DNA of 64,000 nt from Diplonema papillatum (taxonomy: Eukaryota; Euglenozoa; Diplonemea; Diplonemida; Diplonemidae): positions 1 through 64,000 of the forward strand of contig JAPJBO010000890.1 of the NCBI GenBank assembly GCA_030068145.1, in the 5' to 3' direction. The translations under genes and the position numbers were made by a program. Numbering within the stretch: the stretch's first letter is position 1; every line of letters begins with the position of its first letter. Under the pieces are notes generated by a model. That model ran no database searches. It worked only from the letters and a program-made list of their open reading frames with translations, and was not told the origin of the DNA. Below are positions 52,242 to 62,579 of the stretch, piece after piece.

Positions 52242-52876
52242 CAGTGCTCCCGCTAACCTCACTTTTGGTGAGGAATTCCAAAACCTGCTTTTGGACTTTT
52301 TTTTTTTTCGTGCCCCCAAAAAATTTTCCCCTGTGCTGCGCAGGTTATTAGCTTCGTTTCTGCCTCGGTTTCTCGACCAACTTTCTGAGACCGAGAAGCT
52401 TTGCTCCAGGGGTGCACCAGAATCTTTCAAGGGGGGTCCGGTGAACGGTACGGTACAGGTGGAGAAAGTTTACACTTCTCAGTCTGTTTGTCACAATAAA
52501 CACTGCACATTCCTGAAGGCAACAGCCCATTTCAAATTCAACCACCACTCGATACTGTGTGCTGGTAAATCATTGCCACGAGTAGATGCAGACCAGAGAA
52601 CATGGAACAAGGCACTTGTGTCGACTCGGAGAGAATCTGTCAAGAAATCCGGGGCTGCTTCTGAGCCTCGACTCTCTTTCTCAGCTTCAGCCCCCAATTT
52701 CTACCCGCCAGCCCACCATGCCCAGCAGAGAGTAGACCGTGATGCAGTCTTTGGCTACACGATACCACCAATCGGAAAAAGGTGAGGAATTCCTCATGAG
52801 GAATTCCTCACCCTCTTTTTTCGAGCCTCTTTTTTTTTGAGGAATTCCTCGCACTTTTTCGTTAGCGGGAGCACTG
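52242..52876. mobile_element. 635-bp hAT-type MITE with 8-bp target duplication
   Basis: Perfect 15-bp inverted ends CAGTGCTCCCGCTAA; the 8-bp direct repeat TTGCTTTG flanks both sides (52234-52241 and 52877-52884). Inside are GAGGAATTCC palindromes at both ends as in copies A and B, and non-coding sequence between. 8-bp duplications and CAGTG ends are the mark of the hAT superfamily. Confidence 0.93.
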
Positions 52877-52989
52877 TTGCTTTGAGCGAAATTGGTGTCT
52901 AGGTTTTTCGTACGTCTTCTTAACCACGGTGAAGCGCGCTAATGGTGTCGGCCGAGGCTGGTGAAGCTCGCGCGCTTTTAGTTGCACGG

Positions 52990-53180
52990 TGTTTTTTTAG
53001 AGTTAAAGTTCGCTTGAAAATCACGGGGGTTTAGGGTCTCCGTGCGACCGTTGATGAATGGGTTCTCATAGAGCAAGAAAGAAAGGGCTATGTGGCTACG
53101 GGTTGTATATTTGGTGCACGCTTTCGTTATGGTTCAGAGCTAGCCATGTCCGGGACTGTTTGTGACCGACACCAAGTACA
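52990..53180 (+). repeat. CTCCGG(T)TGACC-family copy
   Basis: GAGTTAAAGTTCGCTTGA through GGTCTCCGTGCGACCG to GACCGACACCAAG; a divergent member of the dispersed repeat. Confidence 0.65.
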
Positions 53181-54049
53181 TTCCTTCGTATCCGGGTGAC
53201 CTTCGTCAATATGGGAAGATAGCCTTAGTGCTCTGAGTGTCGTAAGGATGGTGGCTACACGAGGTCAGAGATTCGGTGGGTACCTTCGTTGTTGGTCATT
53301 GGTGTTTTCGGCCATTATCCTTATCCTTATCCACATACCTTTTTTGACGGAGGCAGAAGAGGGTTGAGGTTTTGCAGGAACGTGCTTGGAATGGATATTT
53401 GCGCAACACTGTAATGGTCCCGTGTAGTGCGGCACGCAGCGCTTTCTTTTCTTAACCACATGCAATGTGGTGTCATGGGGGGGCCTTCACATGGCGATAC
53501 TGTTGACCGCACCTTAATTGAGTCGGTCACCGATCCCCCAACCGCCAGCAGCATGTACTTGATGCGACGCGGAACAAGTGCTGACAGCACCGCCCTGCGA
53601 ATAGAGGGCCACAAAAGTGGCAAATCGACCGGTCGGGGGGTGCTTAGCAGCCAATGACCTGATGGCTGAGTGCACACCTAAGCAGGGCTGCATCTTCGTG
53701 TTGTAGCCGTGTTGTGTAAAGGTTTCGTGGAGGCCTGGTCAACCACCTCATCACAATAGGCGCAAACCTTTCTCGACAGTGATTGGACAGGGGGCGGGTC
53801 TCCATGAAGAGGAGAAAAGTAAAGCAATCGGCAGACGACACATACTACTACTAGCCACATGCAATGTGTGAGGAAACTGGAACCGCCCAAGTAGTTACCT
53901 TTTGAGTAAGTTTTAAAACTTTTTCATTGAAGCACTTGCATTGGGAAGGTGGTTTTATTATTTGGTGAAACTTTGTATGAGCCCCCCCCCCCCCACTTTC
54001 AGAGCGGTGGGCTCAGATATTTTTCTCCACTTTGGGTTGTAGTGTGAAC

Positions 54050-54856
54050 GAATCTCCCACCGTCAGAGAATGTCTCCGACCATCTCTGAATGTCTCCTGC
54101 CCCAGGAGACACGTTTTAGGGGCGGGAGACACTCTGAAACGACGGGAGACACGTTTAAATGCCAGGAGACATTCCCATACGCCAGGAGACATTCTCAAGG
54201 CAAATGTCTCTCACCTGCAACAAGTGTCTCCCACCGACTGAGAATGTCTCCGACCATCTCAGAATGTCTCCCACCATCTGAGCATGTCTCCTGCCCCAGG
54301 AGACACGTTTTAGGGGCGGGAGACACTCTGAAACGACGGGAGACACGTTTAAATGCCAGGAGACATTCCCATACGCCAGGAGACATTCTCAAGGCAAATG
54401 TCTCTCACCTGCAACGAGTGTCTCCCACCGATTGAGAATGTCTCCGACCATCTAAGAATGTCTCCCACCATCTGAGAATGTCTCCTGCCCCAGGAGACAC
54501 GTTTTAGGGGCGGGAGACACTCTGAAACGACGGGAGACACGTTTAAAAGCCAGGAGACATTCCCATATGCCGGGAGACATTCTCAAGGCAAATGTCTCCC
54601 ACCTGTTACAACTGTCTCCCACCGACTGAGAATGTCTCTGACCATCTCAGAATGTCTCCCACCATCTGAGAATGTCTCCTGCCTCGGGAGACACGACTTA
54701 GGGGCGGGAGACACTCTGAAACGACGGGAGACACGTTTAAATGCCAGGAGACATTCCCATACGCCAGGAGACATTCTCAAGGCAAATGTCTCTCACCTGC
54801 AACAAGTGTCTCCCACCGATTGAGAATGTCTCCGACCATCTAAGAATGTCTCCCAC
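54050..54856 (+). repeat. GAGACATT minisatellite, left array
   Basis: About 3.5 higher-order units of ~190 bp, each with the same order of sub-units (CCTGCCCCAGGAGACACG, GGGGCGGGAGACACTC, AAACGACGGGAGACACG and so on). Confidence 0.95.
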
Positions 54857-54953
54857 TCACAGTTTCACTGAGGGAGTTGATGCACCACGAAAGTCGATTA
54901 GAGAACTCTACACAGCCTTCAGGGTGTGGTTGGTTCAAAGAAACAGTCAAGTT
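54857..54953 (+). repeat. split direct repeat A1
   Basis: 97 bp starting TCACAGTTTCACTGAGGG; identical to A2 (56872-56968). Confidence 0.95.
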
Positions 54954-56731
54954 ACGACGAAGCACGAGGAGGAGGGAGGTCCCGGGACGCTTTCGAGGAC
55001 CACACTCCGGTACGCCGGGGGCGACGTGGACCTTGCCAGGGCACTCGAGACCGGCAAGGTGACGAGGCACTTGTGACGGGATACCTCCGCAGTGGTCATT
55101 TCCACTCCGTCACCCGACGAGGCGGTTCGACGCGTCTGCCGCGTAGCAAGGAGGAGCGTGCCTCGCCGTTGCACGTCGCGCCGATCAAGCCGATGTCGGT
55201 CGACAAGCTGCGCGCGCGGATGAACGAAGCGGCTCTCCGCCGCTTTGACGATACGTGGCAAACAACGTTCTTCCCTCGTGTTGAAACCGAGACGGTAATC
55301 GGTTCACCCTCAACCCTTCGTCCTGAACATGCGTCTTTGCTTGCCGACAACGGGATTGCCCGCAGTTCGACCGGTCCCGGCCCGTTCGCTTCGGTTCCTT
55401 TTACCGTCTTGGAAGAGAAGGACGGGGCGCTGCGACAGCGCTTCATATTGTGGACAGTGGACGGCAACCGGGCCGCTCACGAGCGGGGGTACGAGGCGCA
55501 TGTGCCTCTCGGACACGTTTCGGCGTATCTGGGGGCAAGCCGTGAAGAGTGTGGTTCGACCCGCGATTTCAAGACCGGCTTTTACGCGATCGAGATTCCA
55601 CCGGAGTCGCGTCACCTCTTCCGCTTCGCTGATTCCGGTGGCGGTTGGTGGGAACTTCTGCGGCTTCCCATGGGACATTCGTGTGCACCTGAGATAATGC
55701 ACACGCTGGCAGCCGTGGCGGGCGGGCACGCGGATTACGTGCTACCGCAGTTTGCCGAGCGGGATGTCACCGTCGATATATGGGTCGACAACATCCGATA
55801 TGCCGGGAAAAGGTCGGCGGTGCAGCTCGCGACCCGAAGGCTGGACCAGACCGCCGCTGATTGCGATCTGACGTGGAAGCCCTCCGACTCGCAGACGGCG
55901 GCCACGCGGTATGAGTTCATCGGGGTCGATTGGGACCATGTTGCTCACCGTGTTGCAGTCTCGCGGAAGCTACGCCGGAAGCTTATGGAAGCGCGTTACA
56001 CGCTGAAGTCGTCGCCAACAATGCGGGCCTCCGAGCTCGAAACTCTTGGTGGTCGTTTGCTGCATGCCTCTGCAGTCGCTGGAATCTTTCCAGGCTCTTT
56101 TTGGTTTGCGCTTAAATTCTTTCGGCGCGTTACGAATTCGTTGAACCGGGGTGCACGACTCCCCTCTGATACGGTGGAGGTGTCTCCCTGTGTGCGATTG
56201 TCCCTTCAAGAGTGGATTGACTCGGTGTTAAAGCCGAGGGCCATCCCCGTTCTGCAACAGTCCCCGCGCATCACGGCCTTCGTGGACGCGAGCAAGAAAG
56301 GCTGGGGCGGTGTCCTTGTGGATTCGCGGACGATGGAAGTGACCGTCTTAGGAGGGTCGTGGAATGCTGCGGAGAGCTCGCTGCATATCAACGAGCTGGA
56401 GGCCATTGCATTTAACCTGGTTATCCTTGCTCTTCCAGTCTCAATCAAAGGGGGAAGAGTGGATGTCGTAGTTGATAATACCACGGTGAAAGGGGTTGCC
56501 CGAAAGGGTGCCTGTTTGAAGAGTGCCGTGTTGAACAACGCGGTAGTCAGAGGATTGGAACGCGTGCGTTCCTTAAACTGTGCTCTTTCCGTGCGATGGG
56601 TCAGGAGTGAAGGCAACCCTGCGGACTTGCCATCACGCGTACCGCTGACCATGATTGGCGCTGATGCGCTCGATTCAATTGTACTTGCGGTGAGGCAGTT
56701 TCTCACTGGCGTTGTGGTGGATGGAAGGTGA
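54902..56731 (+). CDS. reverse transcriptase-RNase H of the YR element
   Basis: The frame is open from 54902 (inside A1); the first ATG is 55193, inside the conserved N-terminal region, so the natural protein was probably longer and begins in deleted sequence. RT motif A is TRDFKTGFYAIEI (Asp at 55565), motif B LPMGHSCAPEIMHTL, motif C WVDNIRYAG (55781-55807): the second Asp of the usual DD is Asn. RNase H follows with all four acidic positions: FVDASKKGWGG, HINELEA, VVDNTTV and GNPADLPSR. These are the DIRS-type RT/RH signatures. The stop TGA (56729-56731) lies in B1. No frameshift is seen. Confidence 0.88.
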   Translation, partial: RTLHSLQGVVGSKKQSSYDEARGGGRSRDAFEDHTPVRRGRRGPCQGTRDRQGDEALVTGYLRSGHFHSVTRRGGSTRLPRSKEERASPLHVAPIKPMSVDKLRARMNEAALRRFDDTWQTTFFPRVETETVIGSPSTLRPEHASLLADNGIARSSTGPGPFASVPFTVLEEKDGALRQRFILWTVDGNRAAHERGYEAHVPLGHVSAYLGASREECGSTRDFKTGFYAIEIPPESRHLFRFADSGGGWWELLRLPMGHSCAPEIMHTLAAVAGGHADYVLPQFAERDVTVDIWVDNIRYAGKRSAVQLATRRLDQTAADCDLTWKPSDSQTAATRYEFIGVDWDHVAHRVAVSRKLRRKLMEARYTLKSSPTMRASELETLGGRLLHASAVAGIFPGSFWFALKFFRRVTNSLNRGARLPSDTVEVSPCVRLSLQEWIDSVLKPRAIPVLQQSPRITAFVDASKKGWGGVLVDSRTMEVTVLGGSWNAAESSLHINELEAIAFNLVILALPVSIKGGRVDVVVDNTTVKGVARKGACLKSAVLNNAVVRGLERVRSLNCALSVRWVRSEGNPADLPSRVPLTMIGADALDSIVLAVRQFLTGVVVDGR

Positions 56732-56871
56732 CCTCGCCCAAGCTCGTTTCCCCGGGTTAAGGCAGTCACTCAACATTCCCTTGCGCTAGTGATATCAGTT
56801 ACAAAGACGTGTTCTTACTTCTCCCTTTCTTCTAGGCAGTTCTCGTCAGACAATACGAAGAGCAGAAACTC
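56727..56871 (+). repeat. split direct repeat B1
   Basis: 145 bp starting GGTGACCTCGCCCAAGCTC, overlapping the stop codon of the RT gene; identical to B2. Confidence 0.95.
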
Positions 56872-56968
56872 TCACAGTTTCACTGAGGGAGTTGATGCAC
56901 CACGAAAGTCGATTAGAGAACTCTACACAGCCTTCAGGGTGTGGTTGGTTCAAAGAAACAGTCAAGTT
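56872..56968 (+). repeat. split direct repeat A2
   Basis: 97 bp identical to A1, abutting B1 without a gap. Confidence 0.95.
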
Positions 56969-56990
56969 TTCCCACCCTCCCTAACCCCCC

Positions 56991-57135
56991 GGTGACCTCG
57001 CCCAAGCTCGTTTCCCCGGGTTAAGGCAGTCACTCAACATTCCCTTGCGCTAGTGATATCAGTTACAAAGACGTGTTCTTACTTCTCCCTTTCTTCTAGG
57101 CAGTTCTCGTCAGACAATACGAAGAGCAGAAACTC
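56991..57135 (+). repeat. split direct repeat B2
   Basis: 145 bp identical to B1; its last base is the right end of the element. Confidence 0.95.
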
Positions 57136-57258
57136 CATCTGAGAATGTCTCCTGCCCCAGGAGACACGTTTTAGGGGCGGGAGACACTCTGAAACGACGG
57201 GAGACACGTTTAAAAGCCAGGAGACATTCCCATACATTCTGAGATGGTCGGAGACATT
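57136..57258 (+). repeat. continuation of the GAGACATT array with orientation switch
   Basis: 57136-57235 continues the left array after the retroelement; at 57236 the orientation flips (ATTCTGAGATGGTCGGAGAC), which marks an inversion breakpoint. Confidence 0.85.
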
Positions 57259-59426
57259 CTTGCAGTTTACTGAGGGAACTGGAGCAAGACGCATGGCTAG
57301 ACGAGCACGACCACCTCGAATCGACACCAGAAGAATTCGGGGTGGGGCTGGCTTCGACGACTAGTAATATCCCGGTAAATGGTAGCACCTCTGAACAAGC
57401 CCGAACCAACAGGATCAAAGAATGTCAGTCACACCTTCCCGATTCTTTTTTGCTTACCTCTTTTTCTGTAAGCACACAACCGGCCGTAGAAACCCGCGAG
57501 GGGCCTTACTTTCCTCTTTTTTGTAAGGCATACGGACACCCCAACGCGAAGAAACCAGCAACACACCTCCCTTCTTCCTACTTAGTTCCTTTTTCCGCAA
57601 AGCAGAAAGCACCCTACACAACACACGAGGAGCCCCGACGAGCCTCCAGGCAAAAACCCGTTTTCACACCTCTTTCTCCTTTTGTCGCTCATGTCGAGAT
57701 GAGGGACCTGAAGACGGGCGCTGCGTGGCGCGATTTGGGGTGTGGCCAGCGCGCGGCCGATGTGGCGCGTGATCTGCAGGTGGAGTACGTTCTGCCGGGT
57801 CATCAGTTCGGACCTGGTTGTGCGTGCTCGTTGGAGAGCAGGTTTGCGCCCCTGAGAGAGTGGCTGTTTGTCGCCGAGTCGCTCGAAGGGTGGCGCAGTC
57901 GGCCGCAGTTCAAGGCGCTTGGGGAGTTGCTGCTGCGCGAGCTGCGCATAGAGTTCTTGTGTGCGCAGGGGGGGTTCTCGCGCGAAGAGTTCCGGATGCA
58001 CATGCAGCTGGAGAGCGAGGACCCCCTGGACAGAGCGGTGGCCAAGCTGTGGCTAGAACGCCGGGGATTCGACGGCGGATGTTCCTCTGGTACCGGAGGC
58101 GGTGTTCGCGGACGGAAGAGGCGCATTCCCCCCGCGGTCCGACGCCGGCGCAAGCGCGATCAGCGCCAGTCGATGCCGCCGACTACCGTCTCACCTCCCC
58201 AGTCATCCGACGGCCCGTTGCCCCGCTCCCACGTCCGCTACCACGACCCCCACGCCGCCCCGGTGCAGGCGCGGTGTGCCCGGCTGGTGCCCCTCTTGCC
58301 CGCTCGGTGCACCGCCCCGAGGGGAGATGCGTCTGGAGACGACACGCTGCAGCTTCCCCCCCAATCAATCGGCAATCCCCCACATTCAATCAACTTTGCG
58401 GGAGTGTCTCTCGTTGGACACCATCCGGGCACCGCCCGGTCGCCTGACTCCCGTGAATCCCATTCTTCCCCGATTGCAGGGGAACCCCCTGCGCAGCGAC
58501 TCGGTGCGGGTTCGGACCCGCAGAGTGACGCAGCGCGTGACCCCGCAGGCGCGACGACTTGCGGTTACGCAGCGCATGACATCTGCCACGGCGGCGGTGT
58601 CGGGTTGGGCAGCACATGCCCTGATGCGCAGCGACTCGGTCCGGTAGAAGGTTCCCTGGTGGGACACGACGTGGCGTGCTCAGGCGGCGCGCGACGACCC
58701 GGTCCGGTTGAGGTTTTTGGGGAGGCGACATGTTTCGCGACAGGGGAATGGGGACCTGCCCTTGGGATAGCTCCCGGGGCGGTAAGCGGGTTTGACCCGT
58801 CATGTTTTACAGGATTCGCTCCGTCTGGTTTGAATCAAACCATTGTTCCATTTCTATGTCCTTGGGGTTCTCCGCAAGAACCGTTTTTCATGGGTGGTTC
58901 TTCACCTCCAGGGTGGTTACCACCAGTTGGTACCGCGTTCTCGCGGTCTCTTCCTCAACCTGGCGTTGTAGGGGGAACAGCTACACCAGGTGGGCCTGAA
59001 AGCTCCGGTGCAGCGGCGCCTGTGCACCACATCTCGGGAGTTTCTCCAGGGGGGTTTTCCCCCATGGCTTCCGCGCTTCAGAGCGTTCCGGAGTTCAAGG
59101 TTGCTGATCTGCTGCCGAAGAGTTACCCGCTCCGTCAGCCATGCCCATTGCCGCCGCACGTAGGGGATTATCTGGCTCCGCTGAGCGACGTTGTGGGCCG
59201 TCGGGTCCACGGCTTTACCAGACGCGCGCACAACACGCGTCTTCCGCAGTCGCAGGCGGAAAAGGAGGCACCTCTCCACGTGGCGGCGGTGCCGGCCATG
59301 GACACGGCGGCGCTCCGGCACAGGATGAAACCTGACGTACGCGCTAGATTTGACTCGGTCTGGGGTGCCACGTTTTTCCCCGTTCGTGACGAACAGGGTG
59401 GGAACTCCTCCGGGACTTCTACTTGA
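57259..59426 (+). pseudogene. Gag plus RT N-terminus of a second, diverged YR-type element
   Basis: The left end (TGCAGTTTACTGAGGGA) resembles the start of A1. An open frame from 57244 to the stop at 59424 encodes a gag-like region with MRDLKTGAAWRDLG, FAPLREWLFVAESLEGW and a Cys-rich GHQFGPGCACSLESR, a long Pro/Gly/Ser-rich part, then RT N-terminal sequence (TRLPQSQAEKEAPLHVAAV, FDSVWGATFFPVRDEQGG) homologous to the first element. It stops about 45 residues before the RT core: the following part is inverted at 59405-59590. It has no start codon I trust. Confidence 0.7.
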
Positions 59427-59590
59427 TAAAACCCACAACGCAAATCACGCGTTGTGGCGCACTCAGACTCTACGACATCGAGATACTCCGAGGCATGGCC
59501 CAATGGTACCTGGGCCACGTAGCCCTGGCGGCTCAGCAAATCGTTGGCCTCCTGCGTCCACAAAATGAAACGCTGGCGCAGGCTCTCTTC
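59405..59590 (-). pseudogene. inverted RT fragment of the second element
   Basis: The minus strand encodes SLRQRFILWTQEANDLLSRQ, VPLGHASEYLDVVESE and CATTRDLRCGFYQVEVPEEF, matching RT motif A and upstream of the first element (QRFILWTVDGN, VPLGHVSAYLG, STRDFKTGFYAIEI). It is joined tail to tail to the plus-strand part, so an inversion split the gene. Confidence 0.85.
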
Positions 59591-59880
59591 TGAGATGGTC
59601 GGAGACATTCTCAATCGGTGGGAGACACTTGTTGCAGGTGGGTGACATTGGCCTCGAGAATGTCTCCCGGCATATGGAAATGTCTCCTGGCTTTTAAACG
59701 TGTCTCCCGTCGTTTCAGAGTGTCTCCCGCCCCTAAAACGTGTCTCCCGGGGCAGGAGACATTCTGAGATGGTGGGAGACATTCTGGGATGGTAGGAGAC
59801 ATTCTCAGTCGGTGGGAGACACTTGATACAGGTGAGAGACATTTGCCTTGAGAGTGTCTCCTGGCATTTAAACGTCTCTC
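59590..59880 (-). repeat. GAGACATT minisatellite, right array (inverted)
   Basis: Same sub-units as the left array in reverse order and orientation, fewer copies. Confidence 0.93.
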
Positions 59881-60099
59881 TCGCAGTCTCAGAGTGTTAC
59901 TTGCCTCTGGAAGGTTAATATGGCTTCACTTAGGACAAGCTACCCTACTGCTTGGTGCAAATATATCGGCCCACCAGGAATTTGACTTCCAGTTTTTTTG
60001 AACTTTTTTTATGAGCCCCCCCCCTGCTCAGCCAAGTTTGTTCATACAAAGTTTCACCAAATAATAAAAACACCTTCCCATTGTGGGGAACCCTCGAAG

Positions 60100-62470
60100 A
60101 GGAGGCCGCCAGCTGCGAGTGGCTGCCAAAACTTGCCGTCCGTGAGACCTGTCAGATGCAAAGTAAATGCAAACCGTGTGCTGGCCGGGCTTCCAAAGGT
60201 GCCTCTGCATCGCGCGCCGAGTAATCCACGACCGCATGCGGAACCCGAGGCCGAGCATTCGAGAATCGTACCCCATTTTTGCTTGCTGATTAGGTGGTGG
60301 CTAGTGGAGGGGGTCTACCTGGGGGGGTGTCGTTGTTATTGGTGCTGGTTTCGAGGGATAAGGAAAAGTAAGAAAATCTTTTTGCGGTGGTCTCCGCTGG
60401 CCCGGTAGTTTGTGCTACCGCCAGCTTCTTTTACACTCGTTCTCTTCTCTACTCACCCCTGGGGGGTGTGAGGCGTTGCGAGACGGCGGTTACACTTGCA
60501 AGGTTTCGTGTGGGACTGACCGCGGGCATCCCAAGAGGGAGATTCGGCTAGGGATGCGCGACTTGGCTGCTACGTGAGAAAAGGGTAAAGTGAAGCAGGA
60601 CGGCGGAAGTATGCCTGGTCCCGTCAGAGGGACCCGAATAGGCAGCTTTCGACGGGGGGGTCCTCAGGGTTCCACTACCTCCGAACTCGGTTTTTTGAGC
60701 AGAAATATCTTGAGTTGAACCCCCCCCCCATTGGGCAGTGTTAAAAAAAAAAACGTCGCAAACGTTTGCCGTTTGGCAAATCCTGCCAAACGCGTTTTTT
60801 AAAGCCCTTGAGAAACGTCTACAGCGTAGCAGGCAAGTAGAAGTGTCTGTCATCCCGCATCAGCCACTTGCTGCAGACTGGGTCAGACTGTGCAGGCCTG
60901 GGGGGTTCGACCATTCGACACCTACGCAACTGGAGCATGCGAAAGTCACGAACCGGAGTAATACAGGTCCTGCCTCACAGAAAACGCATTCTTGTGTTTT
61001 CATCTCTTGTGATGATTCTCCTTCCTGTCTGTAGGGCAATTGTCAGCCAAATGCCAGACGTTTGCCAAACGCGTTTTATTAGCCGTTTTTTAGTCACTGG
61101 CATAGGGGGTACCAGCCAAAATAGCGTGATTTCGTGTTTTCTGAGTTTTCGCCAAAGGCGGCGACCGTACTCCAGGTATGGCACCCCCACAAGTCACCTT
61201 CACTGTTGCATGACACCAAATTCACGGCCAAAAAGCTGCGGAACGGCGTATATGATGACCGAGGGGGCGGGGTTCCCAACGTACATTATACACGGGCAAT
61301 GTGCAATGTCGATAACACGCGGCCGGAACTTTGAATGATCCATGTGGACAGGCATTTGTGTTTGCAAAAAACGGGTGTAGGATGCGGAATGCCGACTCTG
61401 GCAAGGTCGCTACGGGTGTCTTGAATAACGTCAGGTCCGAAGAGATGAATGTCAGCCAGTCAAGAGCACCGAAGGGTTGGATTGTATTTCGAGAAATGAT
61501 CGAACAACGCGGATGTCATTGCAGCGGCGACCGCAACAAGGCAGGCGCCGTCAAACCGCCGAGCTCAGGGACTGTGGGCGAGACGAGCGGTGCACGTGCC
61601 GGAAAAGGACTGCATGCGGATCGATGCCGATTGCGGAGTTATCACTTCATGCCGAAGGCACGCTGATGATGTGAAGCCAGGACTGGCAAATACTTTCAGA
61701 GGGTAAGCACGCCGCGTGGTACAGTGTTGCCCGATGTATTCTTTTCGAGCACAACAGCTGCAAGCGAGAAAACAACATTGCTGCCAAAAACTGTGAACCA
61801 ACACTGCAGGGAGTTCGCATATCGACTTACGTGGTGCATCAACTTCCTGTGATACTACGTGTACCTGTATTGACCACGAGTAGTTCGTTATGAGAGCTGG
61901 GCTTCAGGCCAAACCATTCTTGGTTCGCTCAGACGTCAGCCGTGGGGCTTTTGCACGAGTGTGTGGCGAGACTGTGGAAAGGGCACACTGCGAGCATCGC
62001 GCGAAACTGTACGCTCAGGCGAGGGGCAGCAGCACAAGACTGTCTCAGTTCGAAATGCTGTTTCGAGAGGAAGCTGCAGATCTCTCAGCGAGTTGCAGAG
62101 TTCTATTTGACAGGGGGGCTTTGCATAGCGTATTGTATGTGTAGCGTTGCAGCTGTGAGAGAGAAGAGAGACGACAGACGACATAGACGGACAATGAAGA
62201 AGCAGGGGGAAAAAAAGAGAAAAGGAAGCTCGGGCTGGAGTTCCACCACGGAGTGAGCCGGAAAGAAGTCTGTGAAAGAAAAACGGCTTATGCCATTCCC
62301 TCGAACAACCAGCCTGCACCAAGTTTCGGGCACCCCCTCTTCTCACCCCCCCGCGCGTACTTGCCTTGGTGCTGCGGCGGTTTTCCAGCATCTTGAGCTC
62401 ACCCCCATGAGAGGCAGTGCTCTGCCTAAACATTAAACTAAGATTTTCCCCCCGAGCGAAAATAGCTATT
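60100..62470. other. intergenic, no gene supported
   Basis: A short repeat TTTGCCAAACGCGTTTT occurs at about 60772-60800 (as a degenerate inverted pair) and 61065. ORFs (for example 61331-61666, 61890-62144) have no domain or splice support. Confidence 0.5.
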
Positions 62471-62477
62471 TCTTCTC

Positions 62478-62578
62478 GAGAGAAGAGTAGTTTTCTTTCA
62501 GTCGTAGTTTTCCAGTGTGCCACGAAGCCACGAGTGGCACACTGGAAAACTAAGAGTGAAAGAAGACTACTTTCTCGA
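62478..62578. repeat. hairpin with ~48-bp arms
   Basis: CTCGAGAGAAGAGTAGTTTT on the left and its near-complement AAGACTACTTTCTCGAG on the right enclose AGTTTTCCAGTGTGCCAC and its complement; the loop is about 10 bases. Confidence 0.9.
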
Positions 62579-62579
62579 G

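Larger units (their letters stand above)
54857..57135 (+). mobile_element. YR retrotransposon with split direct repeats, internally deleted
   Basis: Layout: A1 54857-54953 (97 bp), RT/RNase H gene, B1 56727-56871 (145 bp), A2 56872-56968 (97 bp), 22-bp spacer, B2 56991-57135 (145 bp). A1/A2 and B1/B2 appear identical base for base. This A1-ORF-B1-A2-B2 plan is specific to PAT/Ngaro/VIPER-type YR elements. It interrupts the minisatellite exactly between GTCTCCCAC and CATCTGAGAATG; joining the flanks restores a normal unit, so there is no target duplication. gag and YR genes are missing, so this copy must be mobilised in trans. Identical repeats mean a young insertion. Confidence 0.92.
53932..60085. 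mobile_element. 6.1-kb element with inverted ends and inverted GAGACATT arrays
   Basis: The outer ends are inverted over about 45 bp (TTATTATTTGGTGAAACTTT at 53958, complement at 60050). Inside the ends are arrays of 12-40-bp units around GGAGACA(T/C): left 54050-54856 and 57136-57235 in one orientation, right 57236-57258 and 59590-59880 in the other. It resembles the MULE at 41.6 kb in having array-type terminal repeats. Its own transposase is not visible; the centre is filled by retroelement sequence. Confidence 0.6.

Noticed and set aside
57582-58803. Minus-strand and alternative-frame ORFs over the second gag
   Set aside because: GC-rich shadow frames; only the plus frame continues into RT-homologous sequence.
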